NCBI GenBank assembly: GCA_964496035.1
Contig: CAZBXI010000002.1
Location: forward strand, 1 to 64,000
Source: EX4484-217-1 sp964496035
Lineage (GTDB): Archaea > Thermoproteota > Thermoprotei_A > EX4484-217-1
Length of the DNA: 64,000 bases
Reading direction: 5' to 3'
Shown: positions 15,984-25,586 of the stretch, in pieces
Layout of the letters: each line of letters starts with the position of its first letter
Numbering within the stretch: the first letter of the stretch is position 1
Made by a program: the position numbers and the translations under genes
The notes under the pieces: model-generated
Seen by the model: the letters and a program-made list of their open reading frames with translations, nothing else
Told to the model about the DNA's origin: nothing
The model's database searches: none

Positions 15984-18110
15984 CTATTTGCTGCTTTGCA
16001 TTAACACTATTTCGTTTACTACGTTTAAACTTTCATCAACAATTCTCACTACATCGTATGATACAGTATATATGTAGTCGCCGATGTATAATGTTCTTTG
16101 TGCTCCAGGATGCCATATAAGACCTCTTACAGCTAGTTTGGCTTTAGTTGTTTCATTAAGTTCTGGTAGTAAAGCATCTATTATGTATACTCCATTTTCT
16201 CCGGAATATTTATTTCCAGAAACAGGTACTGCGAAATATAGTTTCTCATAATTTATCATGAATGCTTTGTGATTATAGAGAACTGGACTATACATGCACT
16301 TCTCAAAAACTACTGTTGAAACTTCCTTAGGTTCCGTAACGTTTGAAATATCAAATAGCGATATTTTTAGACCTTTCATAAAACCTGTTTTTTCGTCGAC
16401 ATCCATTCCTATGCCTATTAAGTACTTATCAAGAAGTGGATGTAAATACTCAGAGTATCCTGGTATTTTCAGCCTACCTAAAACCCTTGGATTGCTAGGA
16501 TCTGAAAGATCTATGGCGAATAGTGGATCAATTCTTCTGAACGTCACTAGGAACATTAAGTCTCCCATATACCTTGCTGAATATATTCTCTCGCCTTTAG
16601 CCAGTCCTTCAAGAGAACCAATTATTGTAAGATTCATGTCTAATACGTAAACATTATTAACTTGCACAGGTATTGCAGGTAAGCTATCTTCGGTATTATA
16701 CACTATTGCTGTTGTCGCTATTCTGAAGTAATTTCCACGTTCATCCATTGAAAACTGGTCAAGTACTCGTCCCGGTACTTCCCCTTTAGCCATAGCTTTT
16801 ATTTCTAAACCGTTAATCGCAAACCTATATATGGCCGTTTCTTCATGCCATAGCTTCGAATATTCCTTAGCTATTCCAGTGAATATCTTCTTTCTGCTCT
16901 CACTGGGTAAATAGTTAAATTCTGACTCTAATAGAGCCAGTATTTGCTTGTACTTTTCTGTTTTAGATATATTCTCATTCCTTATCTTTTCAATAGCTTC
17001 TTTGACTTCTTCAGGCATTTCCTTAACAATAACGTTGATTATTTTATCCAGTATTACGTAAATGCTAGGCCTTCTCGCTGCTAGAACATATAGGTTCTTA
17101 TGCGTCATGTAAATGTAGTTTGACACACCTGTTAAGAATACTTCCTTACTGTAATCCCCCGTTTCTGTGTTTAAAGCTAATATTATTGTGAAAGTGTATG
17201 AGAAGTCTCTTCCGAAGTATTTAATGTCGCTAGGTGCAATAGCCTCGTTATTAATTAAAGGTAGCGGTATTCGATCTTCAAATACGAATACTGGGAAGTT
17301 AACTATGATGTAGCAGTATTTACCTACGAGTCTTGATGAAACATAATGGCCCGTTACGTTAATTTTCTGTAGAACCGTGGGTTTTTCAATGTTTTCTAAG
17401 CTATACAACGTAATTGTTAACTCTTCTTCAAATACTGGTATTGGCGGGACTATTTCAGACCTTATAGGTAATATTGGTGGTTCACGTTTAGGTAAGGGCC
17501 TTACCTGAGGTTTTATAGAAGATATAACAACTAGTCTATTGTTAGCTATAAATATCCCTAGAACTTCCCCTGTGTTAACACTAGTAATTATTGAAGCATT
17601 TTGGGGAGGATAGGCCTTCAATATGTAGACCTTATTTCCCGAGGCAACATATAGGTATTTGCCGTCGGTTTTAACTATGTCAGCTTCGTCTACTCCCTCA
17701 ACTTGAACATTGGTTTTAGAGTAGGGTATTCCATAAGCAGTTTTAGCTGTTTTTGCTATGCTCGTTTCAGGTATCGCTATTGTACCTCGAGTAAACCCAG
17801 GTATAGATAGCGCTGGAATAGGAGTAGGTGCCGGTGTTGGCACAGGTATAGGTAGTGGCCATATTTCTTCAAATGCTGGGGTAAGTAGCTTGTATCCCAG
17901 TTTTGGCATAAGTTTTGAGAGCTCCAAAGACTCCATAATGTATTCTCTTAACTCATCATAGGAGCTAAAAGTATGTATCTCAAGGTTTCCAACCTCAATC
18001 GTTGTTGAACCTCCAGCTTTTCCGGAATATTTCATAGTAACACACGATAACATTATTGCTGTTATTATAGCTAGGCATACAGCCCAGTACATAGCAGTTC
18101 TATGCAACAT
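15984..18110 (-). CDS. Secreted beta-propeller protein (COG4880-like)
   Basis: 708 residues. An N-terminal hydrophobic segment (residues 7-25) is a signal or anchor. A Pro-rich linker follows at about 93-107 (PLPIPVPTPAPTPIPALSIP). The hallmark VEGVDEADIVKTDGKYLYVA opens the propeller, which continues with repeated blade-like motifs such as GDLMFLVTFRRIDPLFAIDL, YLIGIGMD and IWHPGAQRTLYIGDYIYTVS. The family is common on archaeal and bacterial cell surfaces, with no clear catalytic role. Confidence 0.82.
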   Translation of the reverse strand: MLHRTAMYWAVCLAIITAIMLSCVTMKYSGKAGGSTTIEVGNLEIHTFSSYDELREYIMESLELSKLMPKLGYKLLTPAFEEIWPLPIPVPTPAPTPIPALSIPGFTRGTIAIPETSIAKTAKTAYGIPYSKTNVQVEGVDEADIVKTDGKYLYVASGNKVYILKAYPPQNASIITSVNTGEVLGIFIANNRLVVISSIKPQVRPLPKREPPILPIRSEIVPPIPVFEEELTITLYSLENIEKPTVLQKINVTGHYVSSRLVGKYCYIIVNFPVFVFEDRIPLPLINNEAIAPSDIKYFGRDFSYTFTIILALNTETGDYSKEVFLTGVSNYIYMTHKNLYVLAARRPSIYVILDKIINVIVKEMPEEVKEAIEKIRNENISKTEKYKQILALLESEFNYLPSESRKKIFTGIAKEYSKLWHEETAIYRFAINGLEIKAMAKGEVPGRVLDQFSMDERGNYFRIATTAIVYNTEDSLPAIPVQVNNVYVLDMNLTIIGSLEGLAKGERIYSARYMGDLMFLVTFRRIDPLFAIDLSDPSNPRVLGRLKIPGYSEYLHPLLDKYLIGIGMDVDEKTGFMKGLKISLFDISNVTEPKEVSTVVFEKCMYSPVLYNHKAFMINYEKLYFAVPVSGNKYSGENGVYIIDALLPELNETTKAKLAVRGLIWHPGAQRTLYIGDYIYTVSYDVVRIVDESLNVVNEIVLMQSSK

Positions 18111-18200
18111 TTTAGCAACCCATAGAAAACCTAAAACGCCGTTATTTCTAAATCTAACATTTAAAACATTATTGTTCTAAATATTCGAAATCTAAGAACA

Positions 18201-18210
18201 TTAAATATAA
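18201..18210 (+). promoter_or_regulatory. TATA-like element
   Basis: TTAAATATAA lies about 45 bp before the ATG at 18251 and only a few bases before the ATG at 18215. With archaeal spacing (start of transcription some 25 bp downstream) it supports 18251 as the true start, preceded by GTGAAGG. Confidence 0.4.
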
Positions 18211-18250
18211 AAACATGAGAATACAACGACTTAGTGAAGGGTTATTGAGC

Positions 18251-18978
18251 ATGGTATTTACACTTCTCCACTATGTTCACGCATACATTATTTATAAGGT
18301 TCTTAAGAAGAGACTTGATTTAACTGGTCTTATTATTGGTAGTTTTCTACCTGACCTAGAAATNNNNNNNNNNNNNNNNNNNNNNNNNNNNNNNNNNNNN
18401 NNNNNNNNNNNNNNNNNNNNNNNNNNNNNNNNNNNNNNNNNNNNNNNNNNNNNNNNNNNNNNNAGAGACTTGATTTAACTGGTCTTATTATTGGTAGTTT
18501 TCTACCTGACCTAGAAATTCCCGTAATTATTTTACTAGGTTTCCATTATCCCTTTGATAGGCTTTTTCTTCACAGTTTTCTCGGCTGTTTAATGCTGTCT
18601 TGGCTTATCGGTTTCCTTGCTTATCCTGTTTACGGCAAGGTAGTGAGGAGAATTTTAAATGTCAAACTAGGCAAAATTAGCACGTTCAAATATGTTCTAT
18701 CTGTAGAAGTAAGTGCACTAATTCATGTACTTATTGACTCCATGCATCATGAATATAATCCATTACTTTGGCCTATAACGGCAGAAAATGTAGATGAGTT
18801 TGTCCTCTTTGGTAACTGGTTAAAAGCATCAATATTCATGCATACTTTATTTACATTGTCTATGCTCACTATTATTCATGAAGAAATAGGCTTATGGAAA
18901 ATTGCCAAGAATGTAACTGATATAGGTTTCTTAAAAACGTGCATAGCTAAACTTTTAACACTAAATAGCTTAGAATAG
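18251..18978 (+). CDS. YdjM-like membrane metal-dependent hydrolase, split by an assembly gap
   Basis: The gene is broken by 100 N at 18364-18463, but the 55 bp on either side are identical. Removing the gap and one copy restores an exact reading frame (202 residues from the ATG at 18215, or 190 from the better-placed ATG at 18251). The restored protein has HYVHAYIIYKVL, GSFLPDLEIP, DRLFLHSFLG and HVLIDSMHHEYNPLLWPI, matching the PDhD, HS and H-x3-D pattern of YdjM/DUF4184-type multi-pass proteins. About four membrane segments. Function in archaea is unknown. Confidence 0.72.
18364..18463. other. 100-N scaffold gap with duplicated flanks
   Basis: Exactly 100 N. The 55 bp before it (18309-18363) recur without change directly after it (18464-18518). 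This is what a scaffolder leaves when two contigs overlapping by one k-mer are joined with a fixed-size gap, so no sequence is likely to be missing. Confidence 0.9.
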
Positions 18979-19023
18979 CAATGCTTCGCTCTAAAGCTTG
19001 GGCTTTGGTGAAATATTCCGAGC

Positions 19024-19599
19024 TCAAATTTTACCGTACTTACCATAAACATATCCAATAATTAATCCTACAATTAATCCTCCTAAGTGAGCTACTATGT
19101 TTATCCCAAAACCTACATTCATCATAAATACTAGGAAAGCGTAAATTAACGCTACAAATATTCCCCTACCGTGTACACCTTCAAACATTATTAAAGCGCC
19201 GAAAATTCCGAAAATAGCACCACTAGCGCCCGCACTAATTGTTAAAGGAGGTAAAATAAGTAACGTTAAAACGTTTCCAAATAATCCGCTTAGGAAATAA
19301 ACTGCAAGGTAGGGTATTTTACCAAAAATTTTCTCAACTCTACACCCCAGTACGTAAATCCAAAACGTGTTGAATAGCAAATGGATTATATTTACATGCA
19401 TAAAAATTGCAGTAATTAGTTGCCACCAAAAACCGTATTCTAGGACGTAAATGTTAAACTGGCCAATGAGAGCCAGGACTTCAGCATTTATTTCTACAAT
19501 ATTTCCGCCAATAAAGCCGCATATAATGTACACTACGATATTGATTGCTACAATTAACTTAGTTAAACTACAGTTATTTTCCTTGCTAAGGTACGACAC
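19024..19599 (-). CDS. Rhomboid-family intramembrane serine protease
   Basis: 191 residues with six membrane segments. WQLITAIFMHVNIIHLLFN carries the loop-1 and TM2 His motifs, SAGASGAIFG contains the catalytic Ser (GxSG), and VAHLGGLIVG the catalytic His in TM6. All active-site residues are present, so it is probably active, cleaving membrane proteins within the bilayer. Short N-terminal cytoplasmic tail. Stands alone, convergent with the YdjM-like gene. Confidence 0.9.
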   Translation of the reverse strand: MSYLSKENNCSLTKLIVAINIVVYIICGFIGGNIVEINAEVLALIGQFNIYVLEYGFWWQLITAIFMHVNIIHLLFNTFWIYVLGCRVEKIFGKIPYLAVYFLSGLFGNVLTLLILPPLTISAGASGAIFGIFGALIMFEGVHGRGIFVALIYAFLVFMMNVGFGINIVAHLGGLIVGLIIGYVYGKYGKI

Positions 19600-19795
19600 A
19601 AGTATTTAGGTTTAAAAACAAGGTAATAATATTTTCTTTAAGAGAAAGAGAATAATTAAATATTTGTTAAAGATACATCGTTATATTTCTTGAAATTTTT
19701 CTATGTAAATCTCTTTAGATTATTAAAGAAAAATTTAAAGAGTGGAATTATTTAATTGAATTTTGTACAGTAAATAGGTTAAGGGGCAGAAGGGT

Positions 19796-21481
19796 ATGGA
19801 AGTTAATAAAGGTTTCATAATGAATATTGTTGCCTTAATCATAGTCTTAGCTATAGGAGCTGCTGCACCACCCCTATTACCACCATTACTCGCTATTGCA
19901 TTAGCTTTCATTACTAAGCAAGTGCTTGTAGCTCTATTTGCTGGTGTGTGGATAGGTGGATTAATGGCTACAGGATGGGATGTTTTTGGAGGTACAGCTA
20001 CCACTCTAGGGTGGATTATAAGCAATGTAACTGATAGTTGGAATGCAACAATATTAGTGTTTGATTTCATAATTGGTGCTTTAATAGGTGTACTGTATGT
20101 TTCAGGGTCAATGTTTTCGCTAGCTTCAGAGTTATCCAAGAAAATAAAATCAGCTAGGGGGGCAAGTTTTCTAAGCTGGTTCCTAGGGTTAGCAGTATTC
20201 TTCGACGACTATACTAATGCTGTTATTGTAGGTAATGCTTCTAGACCTTTAACTGATAGGCTGAGAGTTAGCAGGGAATTTCTAAGCTACATTGTCGACT
20301 CTACTGCTGCCCCCGTAGCTGGCTTAGCTATAGTATCTACATGGATAGGTTATGAGGTTAGCTTAATAGATGACTCATTTAACTACTTGAAAAGCTTAGT
20401 TAGTGAAGGAAAAATAGCCTTAGCCCCCGACGTAGGTGCTATGTATGCTTGGCTTATGAGCGTACCATATAGGTACTATAGTATTCTAGCTATAATACTG
20501 GTGTTGCTGCTTGTTATTACTAGAAGACACTATGGTCCAATGCTTAAAGCAGAACATAGAGCTGTAAGTGAAGGTAAAGTTATTAGGGAGGGCGCACAAC
20601 CCTTAATGCCTACAGAAACCGTTCTGGGTTCTGCTAAATCTTCTGCTCCTTGGTGGGTGTTTGTTTCTTCAGTTATAGTGTTGGTTATTGTTACCTTACT
20701 TGGTATGTGGGTTACTGGAGGCGGAGACCAATGGTGGACTGTATCCTTCACTGAAGCTTTAATGAATGCTGATGCCGCAACAGCGCTGTTATGGAGTTCC
20801 TTTGCAGCGTACATTTTCGCTGCTGTAGCCGTATTAGTAACTAGGAGTATGAGGTTCAAAGAGGTAATGGACTCTACTGTTAGAGGAATGTACCTAATGG
20901 TCTTAGCCAATGCTATTCTAGTCTTAGCCTGGAGCATTAAGTCGGCAACAGAAGCTGTTGGAACAGCAGAATACGTCGTAGGACTAGCTACAGCTGCCGG
21001 CGTACCAGCAATGATTGTTCCAGCAATAATATTTCTAGCGTCATGCTTCATAGCGTTTACAACAGGCACTAGCTGGGGGACTTTCGGCGTTATGATGCCT
21101 ATAGCGGTACCTATGGCATGGCGGATAGCTTTAGCTCAGGGAGCAGACCCGTACGTAGTAACATATGCTTCAATAGCAAGCGTTTTCGCTGGAGGTATAT
21201 TTGGAGACCATTGTAGCCCAATAAGCGATACAACAATAATGTCTTCGATGTTTAGCGCATCAGACCACATAGACCATGTCAATACTCAGCTACCATATGC
21301 CCTAACAGCGGCAGGAATATCTGCAGTACTATTTGCCCTATTCGCCTCAGGAATAACAACACCACTAGCACTATTGCCTGTAGGTGTCGCTTTGCTAATT
21401 GCATCCCATAGAGTACTAAATACATGGTACGCTAAGAAAACAAAACTCCCGGCAATAGTTCCAAACTATACATCATCTTAA
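19796..21481 (+). CDS. NhaC-family Na+/H+ antiporter
   Basis: 561 residues, about 12-14 membrane segments. Family signatures are FFDDYTNAVIVG near residue 140, TGTSWGTFGVMMPIAVP near 425-440 and GDHCSPISDTTIMSS near 465-480. Members exchange Na+ (or malate/lactate in relatives) for H+. A long AT-rich region lies upstream and AGAAGGGT precedes the ATG. No partner genes; a household ion-homeostasis transporter is likely. Confidence 0.88.
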   Translation: MEVNKGFIMNIVALIIVLAIGAAAPPLLPPLLAIALAFITKQVLVALFAGVWIGGLMATGWDVFGGTATTLGWIISNVTDSWNATILVFDFIIGALIGVLYVSGSMFSLASELSKKIKSARGASFLSWFLGLAVFFDDYTNAVIVGNASRPLTDRLRVSREFLSYIVDSTAAPVAGLAIVSTWIGYEVSLIDDSFNYLKSLVSEGKIALAPDVGAMYAWLMSVPYRYYSILAIILVLLLVITRRHYGPMLKAEHRAVSEGKVIREGAQPLMPTETVLGSAKSSAPWWVFVSSVIVLVIVTLLGMWVTGGGDQWWTVSFTEALMNADAATALLWSSFAAYIFAAVAVLVTRSMRFKEVMDSTVRGMYLMVLANAILVLAWSIKSATEAVGTAEYVVGLATAAGVPAMIVPAIIFLASCFIAFTTGTSWGTFGVMMPIAVPMAWRIALAQGADPYVVTYASIASVFAGGIFGDHCSPISDTTIMSSMFSASDHIDHVNTQLPYALTAAGISAVLFALFASGITTPLALLPVGVALLIASHRVLNTWYAKKTKLPAIVPNYTSS

Positions 21482-21497
21482 ATGCGGTAATACTAAC

Positions 21498-22217
21498 TTA
21501 AGGTGCAATATGAACTGCAGGAACTATGGATAAAGCCGCTGCCTGATTTTCACTTAAATATTTTATTCTATCTTTTACTACATTTAACATGTCAATGTAG
21601 AATAGGAAAGGCTTACCTTCAGAACATTTTATTCTCCAATACCTCTTCGTGTCTTCTTTAATACGCTTAAATCTGTTCTCCAAGACTAAATCTAGTTCTT
21701 CCTTGGAAAGGACATGAGATCTAGTAATTAGGTTCATAGCTTCAATTACTGATTCCTCGTAGAAGTCGAGTATGGTGTAGTCTGCTATTCTTAGATGTAA
21801 TTTCCACTGTTTAACATCTAATATTTTATCTTTACATATTCTAACAACTTCAACAGATAATTTCTCAATAAATGGTAGAAACTTCCTCCCTAAAACAAGT
21901 AATGGTGAAATATACGATGATGCTAGTACTAAGGATTCGGAAAGCTCAAATGGTATGTCAGCTTCTTCTAGAATAACCGAAGCTACATTCCTGAGCTCGG
22001 GTACAGGATATACTATTCTTTTGAAAGGTTTTCCCTCTAAGTACCTCTCAATTTCTTCTTCTTCATACTTCTCAACTAGGCTTGGTGGTAGTCCTAAATT
22101 TCTGTACTTAAACCTGTTTACAAGCCACTTAATAGCCTCCTTAACATTTTCCTCACTTAGATCGAAAACAACTACTCCTCTAAGATTCTTAACTAATGCA
22201 GCATATCTAGCAAACAT
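21498..22217 (-). CDS. Conserved-looking protein of unknown function
   Basis: 239 residues, mixed alpha/beta, hydrophilic, without signal or membrane segments. There is an acidic stretch KYEEEEIERYLEG near residue 50 and a C-terminal region with many charged helices. I recognise no family. It is tail to tail with nhaC (16 bp apart) and divergent from proC. Confidence 0.6.
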   Translation of the reverse strand: MFARYAALVKNLRGVVVFDLSEENVKEAIKWLVNRFKYRNLGLPPSLVEKYEEEEIERYLEGKPFKRIVYPVPELRNVASVILEEADIPFELSESLVLASSYISPLLVLGRKFLPFIEKLSVEVVRICKDKILDVKQWKLHLRIADYTILDFYEESVIEAMNLITRSHVLSKEELDLVLENRFKRIKEDTKRYWRIKCSEGKPFLFYIDMLNVVKDRIKYLSENQAAALSIVPAVHIAP

Positions 22218-22365
22218 TCCCCTTCAGTAACAGTATTTTACTAGAGCAAAATTTAATTATACTCCTAAATTACATTGAAAACTTTTTACTATGTTATTTG
22301 CTTCGAGTACGAAATAATTTTAAGGTAGTATGTATAGGTTTTACATTAGTCGAAAAGGTGGTAGT

Positions 22366-23214
22366 TTGAAAACCAGTATTTTAGGAAGTAGAATTGGGAC
22401 TTTAGCTGTTATTGGAGCTGGTAAAATGGGTTCAGCTATTATTCGTGCCGTTAGGAAGCACAGTAATGTCGAAATAATAGCTACTGGTCGCCGTGATGTA
22501 ACCTTACGTGCTGCTAAGAAACTTGGAGCAAAAGCTACAAGAGACAACGACTATGCAGTTAGAAGCGCGGACATGGTTGTTTTAAGCGTTAAACCCCAAC
22601 ATTTCCCTGTAGTTGCGAGGCAAGTTAATAGAAGCTCATGGGAGGGGAAAATAGTAGTATCTATCATGGCCGGCGTTAGGATAAGCACTTTAACATCGGT
22701 TATCAGGAAAGCAGAAGTTTACCGCGCAATGCCGAACATTAATGCCCTAGCAGGGAAAGCTACAACAGCAGTAGCTAAAGAGGAAAACGCTGGAGAAAAC
22801 AAGCAAGCAGTTGAAGAGCTATTTAAAAGCCTAGGGTCAGTATATTGGGTTCCCGAAGAAATATTAGATGTTTGGACAAGCCTTGCAGGCAGCGGCCCTG
22901 CATTTCTTGCGGAAATAGTTGACGCATTGGTTTTAGGTGCTGTTGCTTCAGGTATGCCTAGAGATTTAGCATATCAAGCAATATTGGATGTTTTAGAAGG
23001 AACAGCTAAACTTCTAAGAAAAAGACCTGTACATCCAGCAGAAATAAGGGATGAAGTTACAACACCCGCAGGAACAACAATTAGAGGAATTATGGTATTG
23101 GAATCTGAAGGCGTAAAAGCAGCGCTAATGAAGACTATAGAAGAGTCATATAGAAGATCAGTACAAATAGGAAGCGAAATAGATCAGTACATTAGAAAGC
23201 AACTAGGCTTATAA
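22366..23214 (+). CDS. proC: Pyrroline-5-carboxylate reductase
   Basis: Last step of proline synthesis, NAD(P)H-dependent. AVIGAGKMGSAI is the Rossmann motif; VVLSVKPQ, YRAMPNINA, SLAGSGPAFLAEIVDALVLG and TPAGTTIRGI are the family signatures. The frame opens with an ATG at 22330, but a TTG at 22366, four bases after GGTGG, gives 282 residues and removes an N-terminal tail that the family lacks. A TATA-like AATAATTTTAAG at about 22311 also suits the later start. Confidence 0.9.
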   Translation: MKTSILGSRIGTLAVIGAGKMGSAIIRAVRKHSNVEIIATGRRDVTLRAAKKLGAKATRDNDYAVRSADMVVLSVKPQHFPVVARQVNRSSWEGKIVVSIMAGVRISTLTSVIRKAEVYRAMPNINALAGKATTAVAKEENAGENKQAVEELFKSLGSVYWVPEEILDVWTSLAGSGPAFLAEIVDALVLGAVASGMPRDLAYQAILDVLEGTAKLLRKRPVHPAEIRDEVTTPAGTTIRGIMVLESEGVKAALMKTIEESYRRSVQIGSEIDQYIRKQLGL

Positions 23215-23381
23215 AAGTAGCAGAGTTTTTACACCTACATGCTACTGCTTATTCATACTCTCTCCTATGACCTAGTTAGCATGAAAGCTAGTAGCTTAGA
23301 GCAAGTAATTTTAATAATCCCCGCATTTTGAAAATGTTTTGAAAACTATAGGAATACGTAGCAGTGCGTGGATGGTAATTT

Positions 23382-25586
23382 ATGGGAAAGTATGTTAGAG
23401 CTGTTCAATACAACTTAGAGGATCCGTACGGTTATTTTATTAGAGAATTTACTGCTGAAAATCTCGTTAAATGTGCTAAGAAAATGCATGCTAATGTTAT
23501 CGTTGTTTTTGCTAGAGATGCTTGGGGAAGAAGACTGTACTTGAAAGGTGAAGTCGCACCTAAACATCCCAGATTAACAAAGGATACATGCCTTGAAAAG
23601 CTAATTGAGCTAGCAAGTAAGGACAATATCAAAGTAGTTATTATGGTTGCACATACCGCTAATAAGCACATGTATGAGGAACATCCGGAATGGGTTCAAG
23701 TAAATGTTAAAGGTGAACCAATAGTTTTAGAACACATACCGTACGGTTTAGAAGTTAAGCGACCTCAATGGCCTATGATGTGCTTAAATTCACCATATCT
23801 AAACTACCTAGAACGTGAAGTACAGGAAGCATTAAGCGTACTTCAACCCTATGCTGTACTTCTCGACTCTTTCAGATACCAACCAGATTATCAGAAATCA
23901 TGCTATTGTAAGTACTGTAGAGAAAAGTTCTACAAAGAAACAGGTTATGAGCTACCTAGAGAAGAAAACTGGGAAAGTAAGGAATGGCGGGAAGCTTGGA
24001 AGTGGCGATATAAGGTTGTTTTAGAGGCTATGAGAAAACTTTGGAAAACAGCGAAAACCACTAGGAAGAATGTTTTGTTCATGTACAATAATCATCCAGC
24101 AGGATGGGCTGGTAGAGCAAATAAGATCGTTGAAGAAGCAAGAGATATTGTAGATGCTGTCTTCGCAGAGTGTAGTGAAGCTGACTACCAACCTCCAGGC
24201 TTTATTTCCGAAATGGTTAGGCTGACGAGAGCTATGAGCGGAAATAAGCCAGTATGGGCTTCTAGAAACGTTTTCCACATGTACAGGACCGTTACCTCTA
24301 CAACACCCTTAGCTATCAAGCAGGGTCTTAGAGAAGCTTTCATAGCTGGTGGTTCACCATGGATACTTTTCTTCTCCTCCACTTTAGCTCAGGATTCTAG
24401 AACCATAGATGCTGTTGCTGAAGTTTACTCTGAAATAGAGAAACTTGAAGAGTACATGGAAAAAGCTGAGCCATTAAAATACGTTGGCATAGTAGCTTCG
24501 AACAATACTAGAGACTGGTATGGTAAAAATAATCCAGCAGTATATGTTGATGAAACGAGAGGTTTCTACTACGCACTAATTCACAAGCATATACCTGTAG
24601 AGTTCATTGCTGACAAGGATTTAGAAAACTACAATAGTATAAAAGAGTTCAAACTAATAATCCTAGCAAATACGGCATGTGTATCAGATAGAGCATTAGA
24701 AACAATATATAGATATGCTGAGAACCAAGGCAAGTTAATAATAACATATCAAGCAACTATATTAGACGAAGAAGGTATAGAAAGAGGAGACTTTGGCTTA
24801 TCAAACATAATGGGATTCCACTATGAAGGGGTTTTTGAGACACCTTGGAGCTATATAGTGTTAGAAGACGATAGGCTCTCAGAAAACGTTTCAAAAACAA
24901 TACTGCTAGGAGACATGAGCTATACTTTTAGAAAAACACGTGTAGAACAAGGCTTAGGAAATCACGCAAGACTAAGAATAGAAACAGATAAGGTAAAAAT
25001 TGCGGCTAGAGTGGCTTTACCCTTAGCAACTTACGGTTTTGAATACACTCTAGGTAGAAGTCCCCCACCTATGGGTCCCTTAACTGAAGAACCAGCTATA
25101 GTTGTGAATAAATCGCTAACATATTTCTCATTTCAGCTAGGCAGACATTATTGGAGAACGGGATTACCAGAATATTCAACGCTCATAGCTAATAGTATAA
25201 AGTATCTTGTACATGAAAAACCTCCGATAGAGGTTTATGCTCCTGAAACCGTAGAGGCAAGTATTTTTGAAGGAGAAGAATACTACATAGTGCACCTACT
25301 TAACCATACGTACAATCAGAGAATACTATCTATGCCACTAGGGAAAACTAAGCAACCGCTGCCAGGATATAGTCAACCATATGCTGTCCATCCGCCTAGA
25401 TCTGTCATACCAATATTTAACATTAAAATAAAAGTACGTTTAGAAAACGAGTGTGGAAAGGTAAAAATAAGTTATCCATTGAGGAACAAGGAAATCATTT
25501 TAGAACCTAAAGGGAAAATTTTGGAACATAACGTTACCGAGCTTAGAGAATATGAGGTGTTAATTATTGAGAAGTATCCCATTTAA
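23382..25586 (+). CDS. Glycoside-hydrolase-like protein with TIM-barrel and trimerisation-type domain
   Basis: 734 residues, no signal peptide. Residues 1-330 resemble the hypothetical glycosyl hydrolase 6 type TIM barrel (VIVVFARDAWGRRLY, YAVLLDSFRY, a CYCKYC metal- or disulfide-like motif, AGGSPWILFFSS). Residues 360-480 look like the Rossmann-like beta-galactosidase trimerisation domain (PVEFIADKDLE, KLIILANTACVS, GKLIITYQA). The C-terminal 150 residues are beta-rich. Carbohydrate turnover inside the cell is likely; the substrate is unknown and the catalytic pair cannot be fixed. Its 3' end overlaps the convergent phosphoesterase gene by 23 bp. Confidence 0.75.
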   Translation: MGKYVRAVQYNLEDPYGYFIREFTAENLVKCAKKMHANVIVVFARDAWGRRLYLKGEVAPKHPRLTKDTCLEKLIELASKDNIKVVIMVAHTANKHMYEEHPEWVQVNVKGEPIVLEHIPYGLEVKRPQWPMMCLNSPYLNYLEREVQEALSVLQPYAVLLDSFRYQPDYQKSCYCKYCREKFYKETGYELPREENWESKEWREAWKWRYKVVLEAMRKLWKTAKTTRKNVLFMYNNHPAGWAGRANKIVEEARDIVDAVFAECSEADYQPPGFISEMVRLTRAMSGNKPVWASRNVFHMYRTVTSTTPLAIKQGLREAFIAGGSPWILFFSSTLAQDSRTIDAVAEVYSEIEKLEEYMEKAEPLKYVGIVASNNTRDWYGKNNPAVYVDETRGFYYALIHKHIPVEFIADKDLENYNSIKEFKLIILANTACVSDRALETIYRYAENQGKLIITYQATILDEEGIERGDFGLSNIMGFHYEGVFETPWSYIVLEDDRLSENVSKTILLGDMSYTFRKTRVEQGLGNHARLRIETDKVKIAARVALPLATYGFEYTLGRSPPPMGPLTEEPAIVVNKSLTYFSFQLGRHYWRTGLPEYSTLIANSIKYLVHEKPPIEVYAPETVEASIFEGEEYYIVHLLNHTYNQRILSMPLGKTKQPLPGYSQPYAVHPPRSVIPIFNIKIKVRLENECGKVKISYPLRNKEIILEPKGKILEHNVTELREYEVLIIEKYPI

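Noticed and set aside
19735..20139. 134-codon ORF opposite nhaC
   Set aside because: Shadow of the antiporter gene with no recognisable motif.
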